A DNA stretch of 64,000 nt from Paenibacillus amylolyticus (GTDB lineage Bacteria; Bacillota; Bacilli; Paenibacillales; Paenibacillaceae). Of the stretch, positions 17,997 to 27,127 are shown one piece after another (the first letter of the stretch is position 1; every line of letters starts with the position of its first letter). Both the position numbers and the translations under genes were made by a program. The stretch spans positions 3,038,001 through 3,102,000 of the forward strand of contig NZ_CP121451.1 in NCBI RefSeq assembly GCF_029689945.1, in the 5' to 3' direction. The notes under the pieces are model-generated. The model was not told where the DNA came from and did no database searches. It saw only the letters and a list, made by a program, of their open reading frames with translations.

Positions 17997-20190
17997 AAGT
18001 GTTGCAGGCAAACGATCCTGGTATCATGTAGCGTCATTGCTCTGGATTTTCCTCATTGGAATGCAGTGGATATCATTTACGCAGGAATCGTGGTACACGG
18101 AAACGACTTCTCTGGTGTTATGGACACTTGCAGCGGTCAGCGTGCTGGAGGTCATTCTGCCCTTCAAAACGATATATCGGGCGATCATTAAGGCGATTGT
18201 CGTTGGTTACATTTTGCATAAAACATTAATTGACTACACGGTGTATATCCCTTATGGATCTTTAACAGACCGAGCGGAGCAATTCATATTGCATATGACG
18301 CCCTACATCTGGTTCTCCCTGTGTGCATGGGTGATGCTTGAAGCTGCGCTTCGACTCGTAACCACCACACGCCGTATTCTTGTTTTTCTGGGTGTCAACA
18401 TCATTTCGATGGGAATTCTCGATTCGTTCACCCAGATTCCACTCTGGATTGAAATCGCCTGGGTCATGTTTGCGGGGATGGGATGGCTCGTATGCCAGCA
18501 TTTCCGTAACTATCAGCTACAGTATCCGCAAGGTTGGAAACGAATCATCCGTTATCCTTATAAAATCCTGGCCAATATTGCCATTATTTTTTCTTTGATT
18601 ATTGTAGCCAGCGTCAATATGCCGGAGATTCCACCCACCTTGACGGACCCTTATACGGCTTGGCGTAATTATACCGGAACTTCCACAAGTCAGGCTGGTA
18701 ACGGTAACCTTGATATTCCGGCCGCTACCGAATCGGGATACAGCAGGGAAGACAATCAGCTCGGTGGAGGATTTAACTTCGACTACACCCCTGTCATGTC
18801 TGTCACGACCAATGAACGCAGTTACTGGCGCGGTGAGACTCGTGCAGAGTATACAGGCACAGGCTGGGATGACCGTGGACGGGGTGCGACAGAGAATGTT
18901 GTAGCCGGACAGCCCTTGGAGAACGAGGAATCCGGAAATGTGAATACCAAACAAGTGATTCAGAATGTAACCATGCTGAATGACAATGTCTATCCCATTC
19001 TTTTTGGGGCGTATTCGATCTCGGAAGTGAGCTCGATTAACGGTGAGGACAGAACGGAACGGATGCTGTGGAATGCCGAACAGGCAGAACTGCATGTGGT
19101 GACAGACCGTCAACAGCCGCAGTATCCCAAGACATACACGATCGTATCCGAAGCTCCTGTGATTGTGGAAGATGAGCTGCGTACAAAGTCTTTTGAAGAT
19201 CTGTACAACAGTAATCCGGCAGATGATATGTATTTGCAGTTACCCTCCCGTTTCCCGGACCGGGTCTCGAATCTGGCAGCCGAGATAACGGCATCTGCGA
19301 ATACGCCGTATGAAAAAGTGGCATTACTGCAAAACTATTTACAAACTAATTTTGAATACACGAACAATCCGGATTTATCCCGAAAAGTAAGCAGTGACTT
19401 TGTGGAAGGATTCCTGTTTGATATTATGGAAGGCTACTGTGACTACTTCTCCACTGCGCTGGTGATGATGGCGCGCTCGGAAGGCATTCCTGCACGGTGG
19501 GTTAAAGGTTATGCGCCTGGACAACTGTCCCTGAATTCGGACATGCAGGCTCCGCGTCAACCTGGCGCGGAGATTGAGACGACCTACACCGTTACCAATG
19601 CAGATGCACATTCCTGGGCTGAGGTCTACTTCGGTGAGTATGGCTGGATTCCTGTTGAAGCAACACCGGGCTTTGATATGCCGCTGCTCACGGAACAGCC
19701 TGATGTACAGCCTGTAGATGAGCCTGAAGAACAGCCAGAAGAGGAGCCGGTACAAGAGGAAGAACAGACCCCTGCACCTGAGCAGACCACTTCTGCCATC
19801 CCGACTTTTGTCATCTGGACTGCAGGAGCCATCATTGTATTGTGGATAGCATATATGTTCTGGCGTAATCGCTTCTCCATGCGATTCTTCCTGCTCCGTC
19901 TGCGGACAGGCGGACCGCTCACCCCTAAACAGAAGGTAGTGGCGGAGACCGATCGTTGGATTCATTATGTGAAACGCAAAGGGCTTACCCGGAGCGGAGA
20001 CGAAACACTTCGTGAATCGGTAACTCGCTGGAGCCAGGCCAAACCTGCTGCAGAAGCCACATTGCATGAGCTTCTCACGAAGTTTGAACAGACACGCTAC
20101 AGTCCGGCGTCCGTAAAAGCCGACGACTGGAAGGCCGTCTATCAGACTGCCTTGAAGCTGCGGAAGGAACTGAAAGCGGAACGGGCATAG
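17977..20190 (+). CDS. Transglutaminase-like membrane protein, TgpA family
   Basis: A 737-residue protein with five or six N-terminal membrane helices (residues 15-215), an extracytoplasmic region with a transglutaminase-like core, one more helix (VIWTAGAIIVLWIAYMFW, about residue 620) and a cytoplasmic DUF4129-like tail. The catalytic triad is visible: Cys in EGYCDYFSTALVMMAR, His in NADAHSWAEVYF, Asp/Glu in the YGWIPVEATPGF strand. An acidic Glu/Gln/Pro repeat linker (PEEQPEEEPVQEEEQ) joins core to helix. GGGGGAGG precedes the ATG inside the DUF58 gene, so translation is coupled. It probably modifies cell-surface proteins; the target is unknown. Confidence 0.9.
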   Translation: MSTKGNESVAGKRSWYHVASLLWIFLIGMQWISFTQESWYTETTSLVLWTLAAVSVLEVILPFKTIYRAIIKAIVVGYILHKTLIDYTVYIPYGSLTDRAEQFILHMTPYIWFSLCAWVMLEAALRLVTTTRRILVFLGVNIISMGILDSFTQIPLWIEIAWVMFAGMGWLVCQHFRNYQLQYPQGWKRIIRYPYKILANIAIIFSLIIVASVNMPEIPPTLTDPYTAWRNYTGTSTSQAGNGNLDIPAATESGYSREDNQLGGGFNFDYTPVMSVTTNERSYWRGETRAEYTGTGWDDRGRGATENVVAGQPLENEESGNVNTKQVIQNVTMLNDNVYPILFGAYSISEVSSINGEDRTERMLWNAEQAELHVVTDRQQPQYPKTYTIVSEAPVIVEDELRTKSFEDLYNSNPADDMYLQLPSRFPDRVSNLAAEITASANTPYEKVALLQNYLQTNFEYTNNPDLSRKVSSDFVEGFLFDIMEGYCDYFSTALVMMARSEGIPARWVKGYAPGQLSLNSDMQAPRQPGAEIETTYTVTNADAHSWAEVYFGEYGWIPVEATPGFDMPLLTEQPDVQPVDEPEEQPEEEPVQEEEQTPAPEQTTSAIPTFVIWTAGAIIVLWIAYMFWRNRFSMRFFLLRLRTGGPLTPKQKVVAETDRWIHYVKRKGLTRSGDETLRESVTRWSQAKPAAEATLHELLTKFEQTRYSPASVKADDWKAVYQTALKLRKELKAERA

Positions 20191-20216
20191 TTGTTGCCCG
20201 TCCCGTTTTCCTATTT
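20179..20216 (+). terminator. Terminator of the MoxR-DUF58-transglutaminase operon
   Basis: ACGGGCA pairs with TGCCCGT across the stop codon of the transglutaminase gene, followed by CCCGTTTTCCTATTTT. The T-tract is interrupted, so strength is moderate. Confidence 0.55.
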
Positions 20217-20299
20217 TCCTATGCCATCAGGCGCTGTATGCATTTTCAGGAAAGACGGATTTGTGATATAGTGTGTCGTATGAAACTGAGGTGACTTCT

Positions 20300-20827
20300 T
20301 TGTTTAAAATGTTAATGCCCAAGCTGCGTGTCGACACGGTTTTTGACATTAATCTGGAAGAGCTGTACGCTCAAGGCTACCGTGGAATTATAACTGATCT
20401 GGACAACACACTCGTTGGAGCCAAAGCCCCTGACGCTACACCCGAACTGATTGAATGGTTTGCGCGTGTGAAAGAGGCGGGTTTCAAGCTGATGATTGTG
20501 TCCAATAACAATTTGAATCGTGTATCCCTGTTTGCGACCCCGCTGGATATCCAGTTTGTGCATAGTGCACGCAAACCATCGAATGTACCGTTTCGTAGAG
20601 CAATGAAAATGATGGAGTTATCTCCTGAAAACACGATTGTGGTAGGCGATCAGATGCTTACGGACGTCTATGGAGGGAACCGAATGGGGTTATATACCGT
20701 TCTGGTATTGCCAATCTCCATTGCGGACGAAGGCTTTATGACCCGCTTCAATCGGCGCGTGGAACGGATTGCTCTAACGAGTTTACGCAGGAAAGGCTTA
20801 TGGCTTGAGGAGGAAAAGAAGAAATGA
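20300..20827 (+). CDS. yqeG: YqeG-family HAD IIIA-type phosphatase
   Basis: A 175-residue haloacid dehalogenase-type phosphatase. HAD motif I is seen in ITDLDNTLVG, motif II in LMIVSNNNLNR, and motifs III/IV in VVGDQMLTDVYGGNRMG. The start is TTG 20300, because GAGGTG lies six bases upstream and MFKMLMPKLRV matches the short N-terminus of the family. The stop overlaps the ATG of yqeH by four bases. The constant yqeG-yqeH-aroE-yhbY neighbourhood links it to ribosome assembly or metabolism, but its substrate is unknown. Confidence 0.9.
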   Translation: MFKMLMPKLRVDTVFDINLEELYAQGYRGIITDLDNTLVGAKAPDATPELIEWFARVKEAGFKLMIVSNNNLNRVSLFATPLDIQFVHSARKPSNVPFRRAMKMMELSPENTIVVGDQMLTDVYGGNRMGLYTVLVLPISIADEGFMTRFNRRVERIALTSLRRKGLWLEEEKKK

Positions 20828-21951
20828 CAGAACCGCATAACGGCAATCTTGCCGTAAGGTGCAGCGGATGCGGCGTGCATCTGCAAACAGAAAATTCGGA
20901 ATTGCCAGGGTTTATCCCGGAGAAGGCACTGGATCGTGAACCGGTTATATGCCAGCGCTGTTTCCGCATCAAAAACTACAATGAGTCATCATCCGTTACG
21001 GTGGATCAGGACGAGTTCCTGGCTCTGCTTAGCAAAATCGGGGATAAGGATGCACTTGTCATCCATATCGTTGATTTGTTTGACTTTGATGGCAGTATTA
21101 TCTCCGGTCTGCAACGTTTTGTAGGCAACAATCCCGTATTGCTTGCTGTAAATAAAACGGATTTGCTTCCCAAAGTAACCAACTGGAACAAGGTTCGCAA
21201 CTGGGTACAAAAGCAAGCCAAAGAACAGGGTTTACGTACGGTTGATGTCGTCTTGTGCAGTGCAAAGCAAAATCAGGGCTTCGACCGACTGCTTGAGCTT
21301 GTGGGAACGTATCGCGAAGATCGTGACGTGTATGTAGTTGGTGGTACGAATGTAGGCAAATCCACATTGATTAACCGCCTGATCCGTGATTACAGCGATC
21401 TGGAGCAGGAACTGACCACATCCCGTTATCCGGGCACCACACTGGATATGGTGAACATTCCGCTGGATGATGGGAAATATATTATTGATACGCCTGGAAT
21501 CGTGTATCCATGGCGGTTCAGCGAGATTGTTTCACGTAAGGATCTGGCCGCCATCATGCCTGAAAAACCGCTTAAACCGGCTGTGTATCAGTTGAATTCA
21601 GGACAGACGCTGTTCTTCGGCGGTATGGCTCGATTCGACTTTGTGGAAGGTGATCGCCAGTCGTTCACTTGTTTCATCAGCACGGCACTTGATATTCACC
21701 GGACGAAGCTGGAGCGTGCAGATGATCTGTACCGCGACCACCTGGGAGAATTGTTATCTCCGCCAACCCGTGAGAATGCAGCAGAGATGGCTGAATGGAC
21801 CAGACATGAATTCCGCATCAAACGCGGCAGTCAATCGGATGTGTTCATCTCCGGTTTGGGCTGGATTAAGGTCAATGGTGATATTGGAGCGCTGGTTGCT
21901 GTTCATGCTCCAAAAGGCATTCGTGTACAGATCCGTCCATCGTTGATCTAA
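20824..21951 (+). CDS. yqeH: Ribosome biogenesis GTPase YqeH
   Basis: A 375-residue circularly permuted GTPase required for 30S subunit assembly in Bacillus. An N-terminal zinc finger, CSGCGVHL...CQRCFRIKNYN, is followed by the permuted order G4 (VNKTDLLPK), G5 (SAKQNQGFD), G1 (GGTNVGKSTLINRLI), G2 (a Thr in SRYPGTTLDM) and G3 (DTPGI). The C-terminal part ending AVHAPKGIRVQIRPSLI is the RNA-binding tail of the family. The start codon overlaps the yqeG stop, so translation is coupled. Confidence 0.95.
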   Translation: MTEPHNGNLAVRCSGCGVHLQTENSELPGFIPEKALDREPVICQRCFRIKNYNESSSVTVDQDEFLALLSKIGDKDALVIHIVDLFDFDGSIISGLQRFVGNNPVLLAVNKTDLLPKVTNWNKVRNWVQKQAKEQGLRTVDVVLCSAKQNQGFDRLLELVGTYREDRDVYVVGGTNVGKSTLINRLIRDYSDLEQELTTSRYPGTTLDMVNIPLDDGKYIIDTPGIVYPWRFSEIVSRKDLAAIMPEKPLKPAVYQLNSGQTLFFGGMARFDFVEGDRQSFTCFISTALDIHRTKLERADDLYRDHLGELLSPPTRENAAEMAEWTRHEFRIKRGSQSDVFISGLGWIKVNGDIGALVAVHAPKGIRVQIRPSLI

Positions 21952-21995
21952 TCAATTCTCAGAGCCTGTACATCAGATGGATCGGAGGCGGAACT

Positions 21996-22864
21996 ATGTC
22001 TGAGCAGAAAAAATTCAATCCTTCACTCCCCGTGTTGCTTGGTGTCATGGGTGACCCTATTGCCCACTCCAAGTCTCCGGCAATGCACAATGCAGCTCTG
22101 CAGGCTGCACGAGTGAATGGAATGTATATGCCACTCCATGTCCATCCGGATCAATTGGAAGCGGCAGTTCGGGGAGTGGTGGCACTTGGCTATCGTGGAG
22201 TCAATGTCACCATCCCGCACAAAGAGCAGGTCATGCAGTATCTGGATGTGATCGATGAAAGTGCTCGCCTGATTGGTGCAGTGAATACCATCGTTAATGA
22301 AGGTGGAACACTGACAGGGTACAATACGGATGGCATTGGCTATGTCCGATCCCTGAAGGAAGAGGCAGTGCCTGAGATTGCGGGCAAACGTATTGCTGTA
22401 CTGGGAGCAGGGGAGCAGCGAGAGGTGTCATCTACGCACTTGCACTGGAAAAGCCTGAGCGTATCCACATACTGAACCGTACAGCAGACAGGGCCATTGC
22501 TCTTGCTTCGGATTTACGGGGACATGGGCTGGGAGAAATCTCGGGCAGCGGCATGGAAGACATTGCAACGGTGCTGGCTACGGCTGATATCGTTATTAAT
22601 ACAACGTCTGCCGGCATGCATCCACATGTTGATGATGTACCGGTTGACCCTTCATTGATTCGTGAAGGAGCAGCGGTGAGTGATCTGATCTACAATCCGC
22701 TGGAGACTCGCCTGCTTCGGGAGGCACGGCTGCGCGGATGTACGGTGCACGGTGGCCTGGGGATGTTTGTATACCAGGGCGCAGTGGCCTTTGAACATTG
22801 GCTTGGCATTCCGGCTCCTGTTGAGACGATGAGACGAGCGGTACTAAACAGTTTTGAAGTGTGA
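21996..22864 (+). CDS. aroE: Shikimate 5-dehydrogenase (one frame break)
   Basis: About 290 residues. Reduces 3-dehydroshikimate to shikimate with NADPH in chorismate synthesis. The substrate-binding half shows GVMGDPIAHSKSPAMHN and NVTIPHKEQVM (catalytic Lys), then GYNTDGIGYVRSL with the Asp. The nucleotide-binding half starts VLGAG and continues GGAARGVIYALA only after frame repair, followed by ILNRTADRA, INTTSAGMHP and GLGMFVYQGA. The break is at GGGG 22410-22413, where the glycine loop of all AroE proteins needs a fifth G. The TGA stop at 22862-22864 lies inside the outer arm of the structured repeat that follows. Confidence 0.93.
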
Positions 22865-23044
22865 AAATGATATTAAGAGTACAGGTAGACGACGAGTGCA
22901 GAACCAATCTGAAGAAACGGAGTGGTCGCCTTTATCACCGGATTTTCCCTTTGTGAAAAGGGATCAGAAAAATCTGGGGATAACAGCGATCGGAAGATGG
23001 TACTGCAATCGGAGTCACATTGTGTACTCAGTGATCATTTTCAC
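22861..23044 (+). repeat. Dispersed structured repeat, copy 1 (upstream of yhbY)
   Basis: A nested palindromic element. Outer arm GTGAAAATGAT (22861) pairs with ATCATTTTCAC (23034). Next come GAGTACA (22877) with TGTACTC (23023), TGCAGAACCA (22897) with TGGTACTGCA (22998, nine of ten), and TTATCACCGGAT (22932) with ATCTGGGGATAA (22972). At the tip CCCTTT faces AAAGGG. The conserved core GGGGATAACAGCGATCGGAAG is on the 3' side. It lies 90 bases before the yhbY start codon and absorbs the aroE stop codon. It matches copies 2 to 5 in the core, while its closing stems are its own. Confidence 0.85.
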
Positions 23045-23134
23045 CATTGAAAAATAATAATTGAATGGTCGGGTCCGGGCGGTCTGTAACACTGCCGATC
23101 AGGACCTGCTCAACATAAGGAGTATGGAGTATTC

Positions 23135-23428
23135 ATGTTAAACGGTAAACAAAAGCGCTTTTTGCGGTCACAGGCACATCACCTGACCCCTGTATTTCAG
23201 ATTGGTAAAGGTGGAACGAATGAGCACCTGTTCCGTCACATTGAAGATGCGATAGAGAAGCGCGAATTGATGAAAGTGCAAGTGCTCAACAACAATGATG
23301 ATGACAGAAAAGAGATGGCTGAAGAAGTTGCCCGTGAAACGGGGAGTGAGCTTGTACAACTCATCGGTAACACAATCATCCTGTACAAAGAATCGCGCGA
23401 TAACAAACAAATCGAACTACCTAGATAA
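23135..23428 (+). CDS. yhbY: Ribosome assembly RNA-binding protein YhbY
   Basis: A 97-residue CRS1/YhbY (CRM) domain protein that binds pre-50S particles. The single domain fills the chain: GKQKRFLRSQAHHLTPVFQIG, then the GKGG loop, ALEKRELMKVQVLNN-like helix region and a final LVQLIGNTIILYKES. The start MLNGKQKRFLRS follows AAGGAG. It is preceded by copy 1 of the structured repeat and followed seven bases later by the ribosome site of nadD, in the conserved yqe operon. Confidence 0.94.
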   Translation: MLNGKQKRFLRSQAHHLTPVFQIGKGGTNEHLFRHIEDAIEKRELMKVQVLNNNDDDRKEMAEEVARETGSELVQLIGNTIILYKESRDNKQIELPR

Positions 23429-23443
23429 GGGAGCGTGACGCGG

Positions 23444-24034
23444 GTGAAGATCGGCATCATGGGTGGTACGTTTGATCCGATCCATATGGGACACCTCCTG
23501 GCAGCTGAAGCGGCAAGGGATTCGCATGCACTGGATGAGATCTGGTTCATGCCTTCCCATGTTCCCCCTCACAAACGCGGAGCCGGAGCTTCGGGACAGC
23601 AACGTCTCGATATGACGGAAGCGGCTGTGAAGGGTGTTCAGCAATATGAGGTGCTGGGTATCGAGATGGAACTGGGCGGAGTGTCTTATACAATCGATAC
23701 GATGAAGGAACTGTGGCGTCGCCACCCTGAACATGAATTTTATTTCATTATTGGGGCGGACATGGTGAACTATCTTCCCAAATGGGAGCAGATTGAAGAA
23801 CTCGCCGAACGGCTAACCTTTATCGGGGTTGGTCGGCCAGGCTTTCAGTTACATCTGGATGATCTTCCAGACGAGTTACAGGATCGGGTCCTGCTGGCCG
23901 AGATGCCCCTGGTTGATATTTCATCGACAGCCGTTCGCAGACGTCTTGCCAAAGGACATTCGGTACGCTTCATGATTCCTGATGAGGTGCATCAATACAT
24001 TGTAAGGAGCGGTTTATATGGCACTAAGCCGTGA
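23444..24034 (+). CDS. nadD: Nicotinate-nucleotide adenylyltransferase
   Basis: About 196 residues. Transfers AMP from ATP to nicotinate mononucleotide in NAD synthesis. The nucleotidyltransferase fold shows GGTFDPIHMGHL (HxGH motif), FMPSHVPPHK, IIGADMVNYLPKW and the ISSTAVRRRL signature (ISSTxIR). Two GTG codons are possible; 23444 is preferred because AAGGGAG lies ten bases upstream, whereas 23435 is only one base from it. It overlaps the next gene, yqeK, by 17 bases. Confidence 0.94.
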   Translation: MKIGIMGGTFDPIHMGHLLAAEAARDSHALDEIWFMPSHVPPHKRGAGASGQQRLDMTEAAVKGVQQYEVLGIEMELGGVSYTIDTMKELWRRHPEHEFYFIIGADMVNYLPKWEQIEELAERLTFIGVGRPGFQLHLDDLPDELQDRVLLAEMPLVDISSTAVRRRLAKGHSVRFMIPDEVHQYIVRSGLYGTKP

Positions 24035-24584
24035 TGAATTGATTCAGGCCGTATCCGGACAAATGCCGGAAAAACGCTGGAAGCATACACTGGGCGTGAT
24101 GGAATCGGCCGTGATGCTGGCTGAAAAATATGGTGCTGACCCTGTAAAAGCAGATGTCGCAGCGATATTGCATGATGTGGCAAAATACTGGCCCGTGGCA
24201 GAGATGGAAAAAGTCATCCGCGATAACGGATTAAACCAGGAACTTTTACAGCATGATAAACAGCTCTGGCATTCGGAAGTCGGTGCTTTTGTAGCCAAGC
24301 GTGATTACGGTGTGGAAGATTCCGAAATTGTTAATGCCATCCGGTGGCATACCTCGGGTCGGGCAGGCATGAGCCTGCTGGACAAAGTGGTATGTCTTGC
24401 CGATTATATTGAACCGGGACGCGATTTCCCGGGAGTGGATCACATTCGTGAGCAGGCTGAACATAGTCTGGAGGAAGGATTAATTGCCGGATTCGATTCG
24501 ACGATCAGCTTGCTGATCTCGCAGCGTCGTGTGATTTATCCATTGACCGTGTTGTCGCGCAATGACTTGATTACTCAACTATAG
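24018..24584 (+). CDS. yqeK: YqeK-type HD hydrolase (diadenosine tetraphosphate hydrolase family)
   Basis: A 188-residue HD-domain protein. Members of the family split Ap4A symmetrically to ADP. Motifs: RWKHTLGVMESAVMLAEKYG (first His), ILHDVAKY (HD pair), HSEVGAFVAKRDYGV and IRWHTSGRAGMSLLDKVVCLADYIEPGR (second-shell His and Asp), which is the YqeK signature. The ATG lies within the nadD 3' end behind AAGGAGCGG. Enzymatic role is known for the family, not shown here. Confidence 0.92.
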   Translation: MALSRDELIQAVSGQMPEKRWKHTLGVMESAVMLAEKYGADPVKADVAAILHDVAKYWPVAEMEKVIRDNGLNQELLQHDKQLWHSEVGAFVAKRDYGVEDSEIVNAIRWHTSGRAGMSLLDKVVCLADYIEPGRDFPGVDHIREQAEHSLEEGLIAGFDSTISLLISQRRVIYPLTVLSRNDLITQL

Positions 24585-24590
24585 AGGTTG

Positions 24591-24632
24591 TTCAAAAAGT
24601 CCACTTTTGATTACGAAGGATCTTTTTTGAAC
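24591..24632. repeat. Short hairpin repeat, copy B
   Basis: TTCAAAAAGT pairs with CTTTTTTGAA around CCACTTTTGATTACGAAGGAT. The loop core CTTTTGATTACGAA is identical to that of copy A at 13101-13153. It sits between yqeK and rsfS. Confidence 0.6.
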
Positions 24633-24661
24633 ACACAATTACAGATTATGGAGGTTGGTTC

Positions 24662-25009
24662 ATGTCAGTATCATCGAAAGAACTTATGAATATGGCGGTT
24701 GCTGCCGCTGACGACAAAAAGGCATCCAATATTGTAGCGTTGGATCTGATTAATGTTTCCCTGGTGGCGGACTATTTTGTTATCTGTCACGGGAATTCCG
24801 ATACACAGGTACAGGCCATCGCCACTGAAATTCGCAAACAGGCTCATGCAGCCGGAGCGACGATCAAAGGTATCGAAGGTTTGGATTCCGCACGTTGGGT
24901 GCTGATGGACATGGGCGATGTTGTTGTTCATATCTTCCACCGCGACGAGCGTGAATACTACAACATTGAACGTCTATGGTCAGATGCCAAAGTGGTGGAA
25001 ACGGTATGA
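24662..25009 (+). CDS. rsfS: Ribosome silencing factor RsfS
   Basis: A 115-residue member of the Iojap/RsfS family, which binds uL14 on the 50S subunit and blocks subunit joining when nutrients run out. Family stretches: ALDLINVSLVADYFVICHG, TQVQAIATEIRKQ, GLDSARWVLMDMGDVVVHIF and the terminal YYNIERLWSDA. GGAGG precedes the ATG. The stop overlaps the ATG of the S1-domain gene by four bases. Confidence 0.95.
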   Translation: MSVSSKELMNMAVAAADDKKASNIVALDLINVSLVADYFVICHGNSDTQVQAIATEIRKQAHAAGATIKGIEGLDSARWVLMDMGDVVVHIFHRDEREYYNIERLWSDAKVVETV

Positions 25010-25910
25010 GTTTGATTGCTGGAACAGTCGTCTCTTTGCCGGTTTCACGTGAAGTGTCTCCGTTTGGTTTCTTTTTGACGACAGGATCGGAAGATGTACT
25101 GCTTCACTACACCGAGTTAACTCGGGATATTAAGATTGGCGAGACGCTTGAGGTGTTTGTATTCTTTGATACGGAAGATCGTCTGGCCGTAACGATGAAA
25201 AAGCCTTATCTCATGCTTGGCGAAATGGCACGACTGGTTGTGGCTGATGTTCATCCACGACTGGGCTGTTTCCTGGAAATGGGACTTGGACGGCAATTGC
25301 TGCTTCCTATTCGTGAACTGCCTGAATTGGAGGAACTGCGTCCCCAAGTGGGGGATGAAGTCTTTGTCATTATGGAACATGACAAGCAGGGACGTCTGCG
25401 TGCCAAATTGGCCGGGAACATGAGCTTGCCCCTTTGGCGTTCCATGCGCCAACTTCTTGGTTGAACGAATGGGTTGAGGCTCTGGTGTACAAGCCACTGC
25501 AGATGGGTACTTTTGTACTTGTAGAGGGCGGTGTACTGGGCTTTGGCGCAATTGGCATGATTCACTCATCTGAACGCAGTCACATGCTGCGCCTTGGTGA
25601 AAAAGTGAAATGTCGGGTGACACTGGTACGTGAAGATGGACGTGTGAATCTGGCCATGACTCAACTCAAACAAGTCGGACGTAACGAAGATGCAGACAAG
25701 CTGCTCGCCTTTATGAAAGAACGTCCTATGGGCGGCATGCCTTATTCGGATGCAACTCCGCCGGATATCATCAAGCAGCGCTTTGGCATCAGTAAATCTG
25801 CGTTCAAGCGTGCCTTGGGCAAATTGATGAAAGACGGACTGGTGGTTCAAAAGGAAAACTGGACGTATCTGTCCGAATCTGCTCCTGCGGATCAAAGTGA
25901 AAACAAATAA
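25006..25910 (+). CDS. cvfB: CvfB/YitL-type S1 RNA-binding protein (one frame break)
   Basis: About 301 residues of the CvfB family (RNA-binding virulence regulator of Staphylococcus, YitL of Bacillus). It has three S1-like beta barrels (AGTVVSLPVSREVSPFGFFL; GEMARLVVADVHPRLGCFLEMGLGRQ; GTFVLVEGGVLGFGAIGMIHSSE) and a C-terminal winged helix (TPPDIIKQRFGISKSAFKRALG). The frame breaks in CCCCTTT at 25429-25435; one extra C or T links LAGNMSLP to FHAPTSWLNEWVEALVYK. It is translationally coupled to rsfS by an ATGA overlap. I do not expect it in the Bacillus yqe operon, so it appears to be a lineage-specific insertion. Confidence 0.85.
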
Positions 25911-26009
25911 TAATTTGTTTGATTGAATATTTCGTAATATGAACTCGGAGAAGGCAGGGATAGGCTGGGTAAACACCGGATACCCCTGTCTTTACTTTTG
26001 TTATATAAA

Positions 26010-26185
26010 TTGAACTAAACATTTACATGAAACGGAGAGGACAGAAAGAACCTGAAGAAGCGTAGCGTTCGCCTTTATCCCCGGATTTAATCCTTTATAA
26101 AAGGAGTTAAAAAAAATCTGGGGATAACAGTGATCGGAAGGTTGTTCTGTCATTGGAGTGTCCAGTGTAAATATTCTTTGTTCAA
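26010..26185 (+). repeat. Dispersed structured repeat, copy 2 (upstream of yqeM)
   Basis: Nested pairing: TTGAAC (26010) with GTTCAA (26180); ATTTACA (26021) with TGTAAAT (26166); GACAGAA...AACC (26040) with GGTT.TTCTGTC (26140); TTATCCCCGGAT with ATCTGGGGATAA; tip CCTTT with AAAGG. The core GGGGATAACAGTGATCGGAAG matches copy 1 with one change. The closing stems share no sequence with those of the other copies. The rest of 25911-26234 is unassigned. Confidence 0.85.
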
Positions 26186-26234
26186 CTTATATAGACCAGG
26201 ATTGGAAAATGAAATTGAAAGTGCGGTGCCTGAC

Positions 26235-27005
26235 ATGTCTTACCGGAAATTTGCCTATGTCTATGATGAATTAATGGAAGATATGCCTTATCCGGACTGG
26301 ATAAGGTTTGCAAGAACAGCGTGGGAAAAGCATGGAATGCCCAAAAGTGTCGCTGAACTTGGTTGTGGAACGGGCTCCATTACGATCCCGCTCGTGAACT
26401 CCGGTTTCGAAGTTACAGGCATTGACCTCTCAGCAGATATGCTGTCGGTTGCGCGCAGCAAGATGGAGGCTACGCCCCAAGGCCATCGCTTGTATCGGGA
26501 AGGCAGCGTACGTTGGGTGCAGCAGGATATGAGAGACTGGCGAGTGCCGGAACCTGTGGATTCGGTGATATCCTTCTGTGATTGCTTCAATTATCTGCTT
26601 GAACAAGAAGATGTGGTTCGAACATTCCAGCGGACATATGAAATGCTGAAGCCGGAGGGAACGTTTTTGTTTGATGTGCATCATCCCAATACCCTTATCC
26701 GTTATGATGAAGAGCAGCCTTTTGTGCTGGATGAGCGCTCTGTGTCGTATATCTGGACTTGTGATCTGGACCAGGATCGCTGTGAGATTGAGCATCATCT
26801 CAGTATTTTTTCGCGTGTGGATGATGGTAGCAAGGATATATATCAGCGGTTTGAAGAAGTTCATGTCCAGCGTGCATATAACCCGGACTGGATGAAGCTG
26901 GAGTTATCCAAGGCAGGTTTTAGAGATGTGAAGGTATATGCGGATTTTGAATGGAAAGAGGCCGGAGACAGCGCACAGCGCTTGTTCTACGTTGCTGTGA
27001 AATAA
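26235..27005 (+). CDS. yqeM: YqeM-type class I SAM-dependent methyltransferase
   Basis: A 256-residue methyltransferase. The SAM site is ELGCGTGSITIPL (motif I), followed by GIDLSADMLSVAR, QQDMRDWRV and SFCDCFNYLLEQ. The start MSYRKFAYVYDELMEDMPY is typical of YqeM. The ribosome site is weak, and an in-frame GTG lies nine bases upstream. The substrate is unknown. The position after rsfS in the yqe cluster is conserved in Bacillales, here interrupted by cvfB and the structured repeat. A clear terminator follows. Confidence 0.88.
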   Translation: MSYRKFAYVYDELMEDMPYPDWIRFARTAWEKHGMPKSVAELGCGTGSITIPLVNSGFEVTGIDLSADMLSVARSKMEATPQGHRLYREGSVRWVQQDMRDWRVPEPVDSVISFCDCFNYLLEQEDVVRTFQRTYEMLKPEGTFLFDVHHPNTLIRYDEEQPFVLDERSVSYIWTCDLDQDRCEIEHHLSIFSRVDDGSKDIYQRFEEVHVQRAYNPDWMKLELSKAGFRDVKVYADFEWKEAGDSAQRLFYVAVK

Positions 27006-27019
27006 GAGCGAATTACGAG

Positions 27020-27057
27020 AACTGTCCTTATGTTCGGTACATAAGGGCAGTTTTTTG
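27020..27057 (+). terminator. Terminator after yqeM
   Basis: ACTGTCCTTATG pairs with CATAAGGGCAGT around TTCGGTA, followed by TTTTTTG. Confidence 0.85.
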
Positions 27058-27127
27058 TTTTATTTTCCATAAAGAAAGATTGGAAAATGTTACTGTAATC
27101 GGGTAAACCCAATGTTGGGAGGAATTT

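Noticed and set aside
20273..20299. Longer N-terminus of yqeG from 20273
   Set aside because: There is no ribosome site for it, and GAGGTG is ideally placed for the TTG at 20300.
26010..26185. Structured repeat as a simple rho-independent terminator
   Set aside because: There is no U-tract after the stem, the 3' core is conserved, and the copies lie close to downstream start codons; yqeM has a proper terminator of its own.
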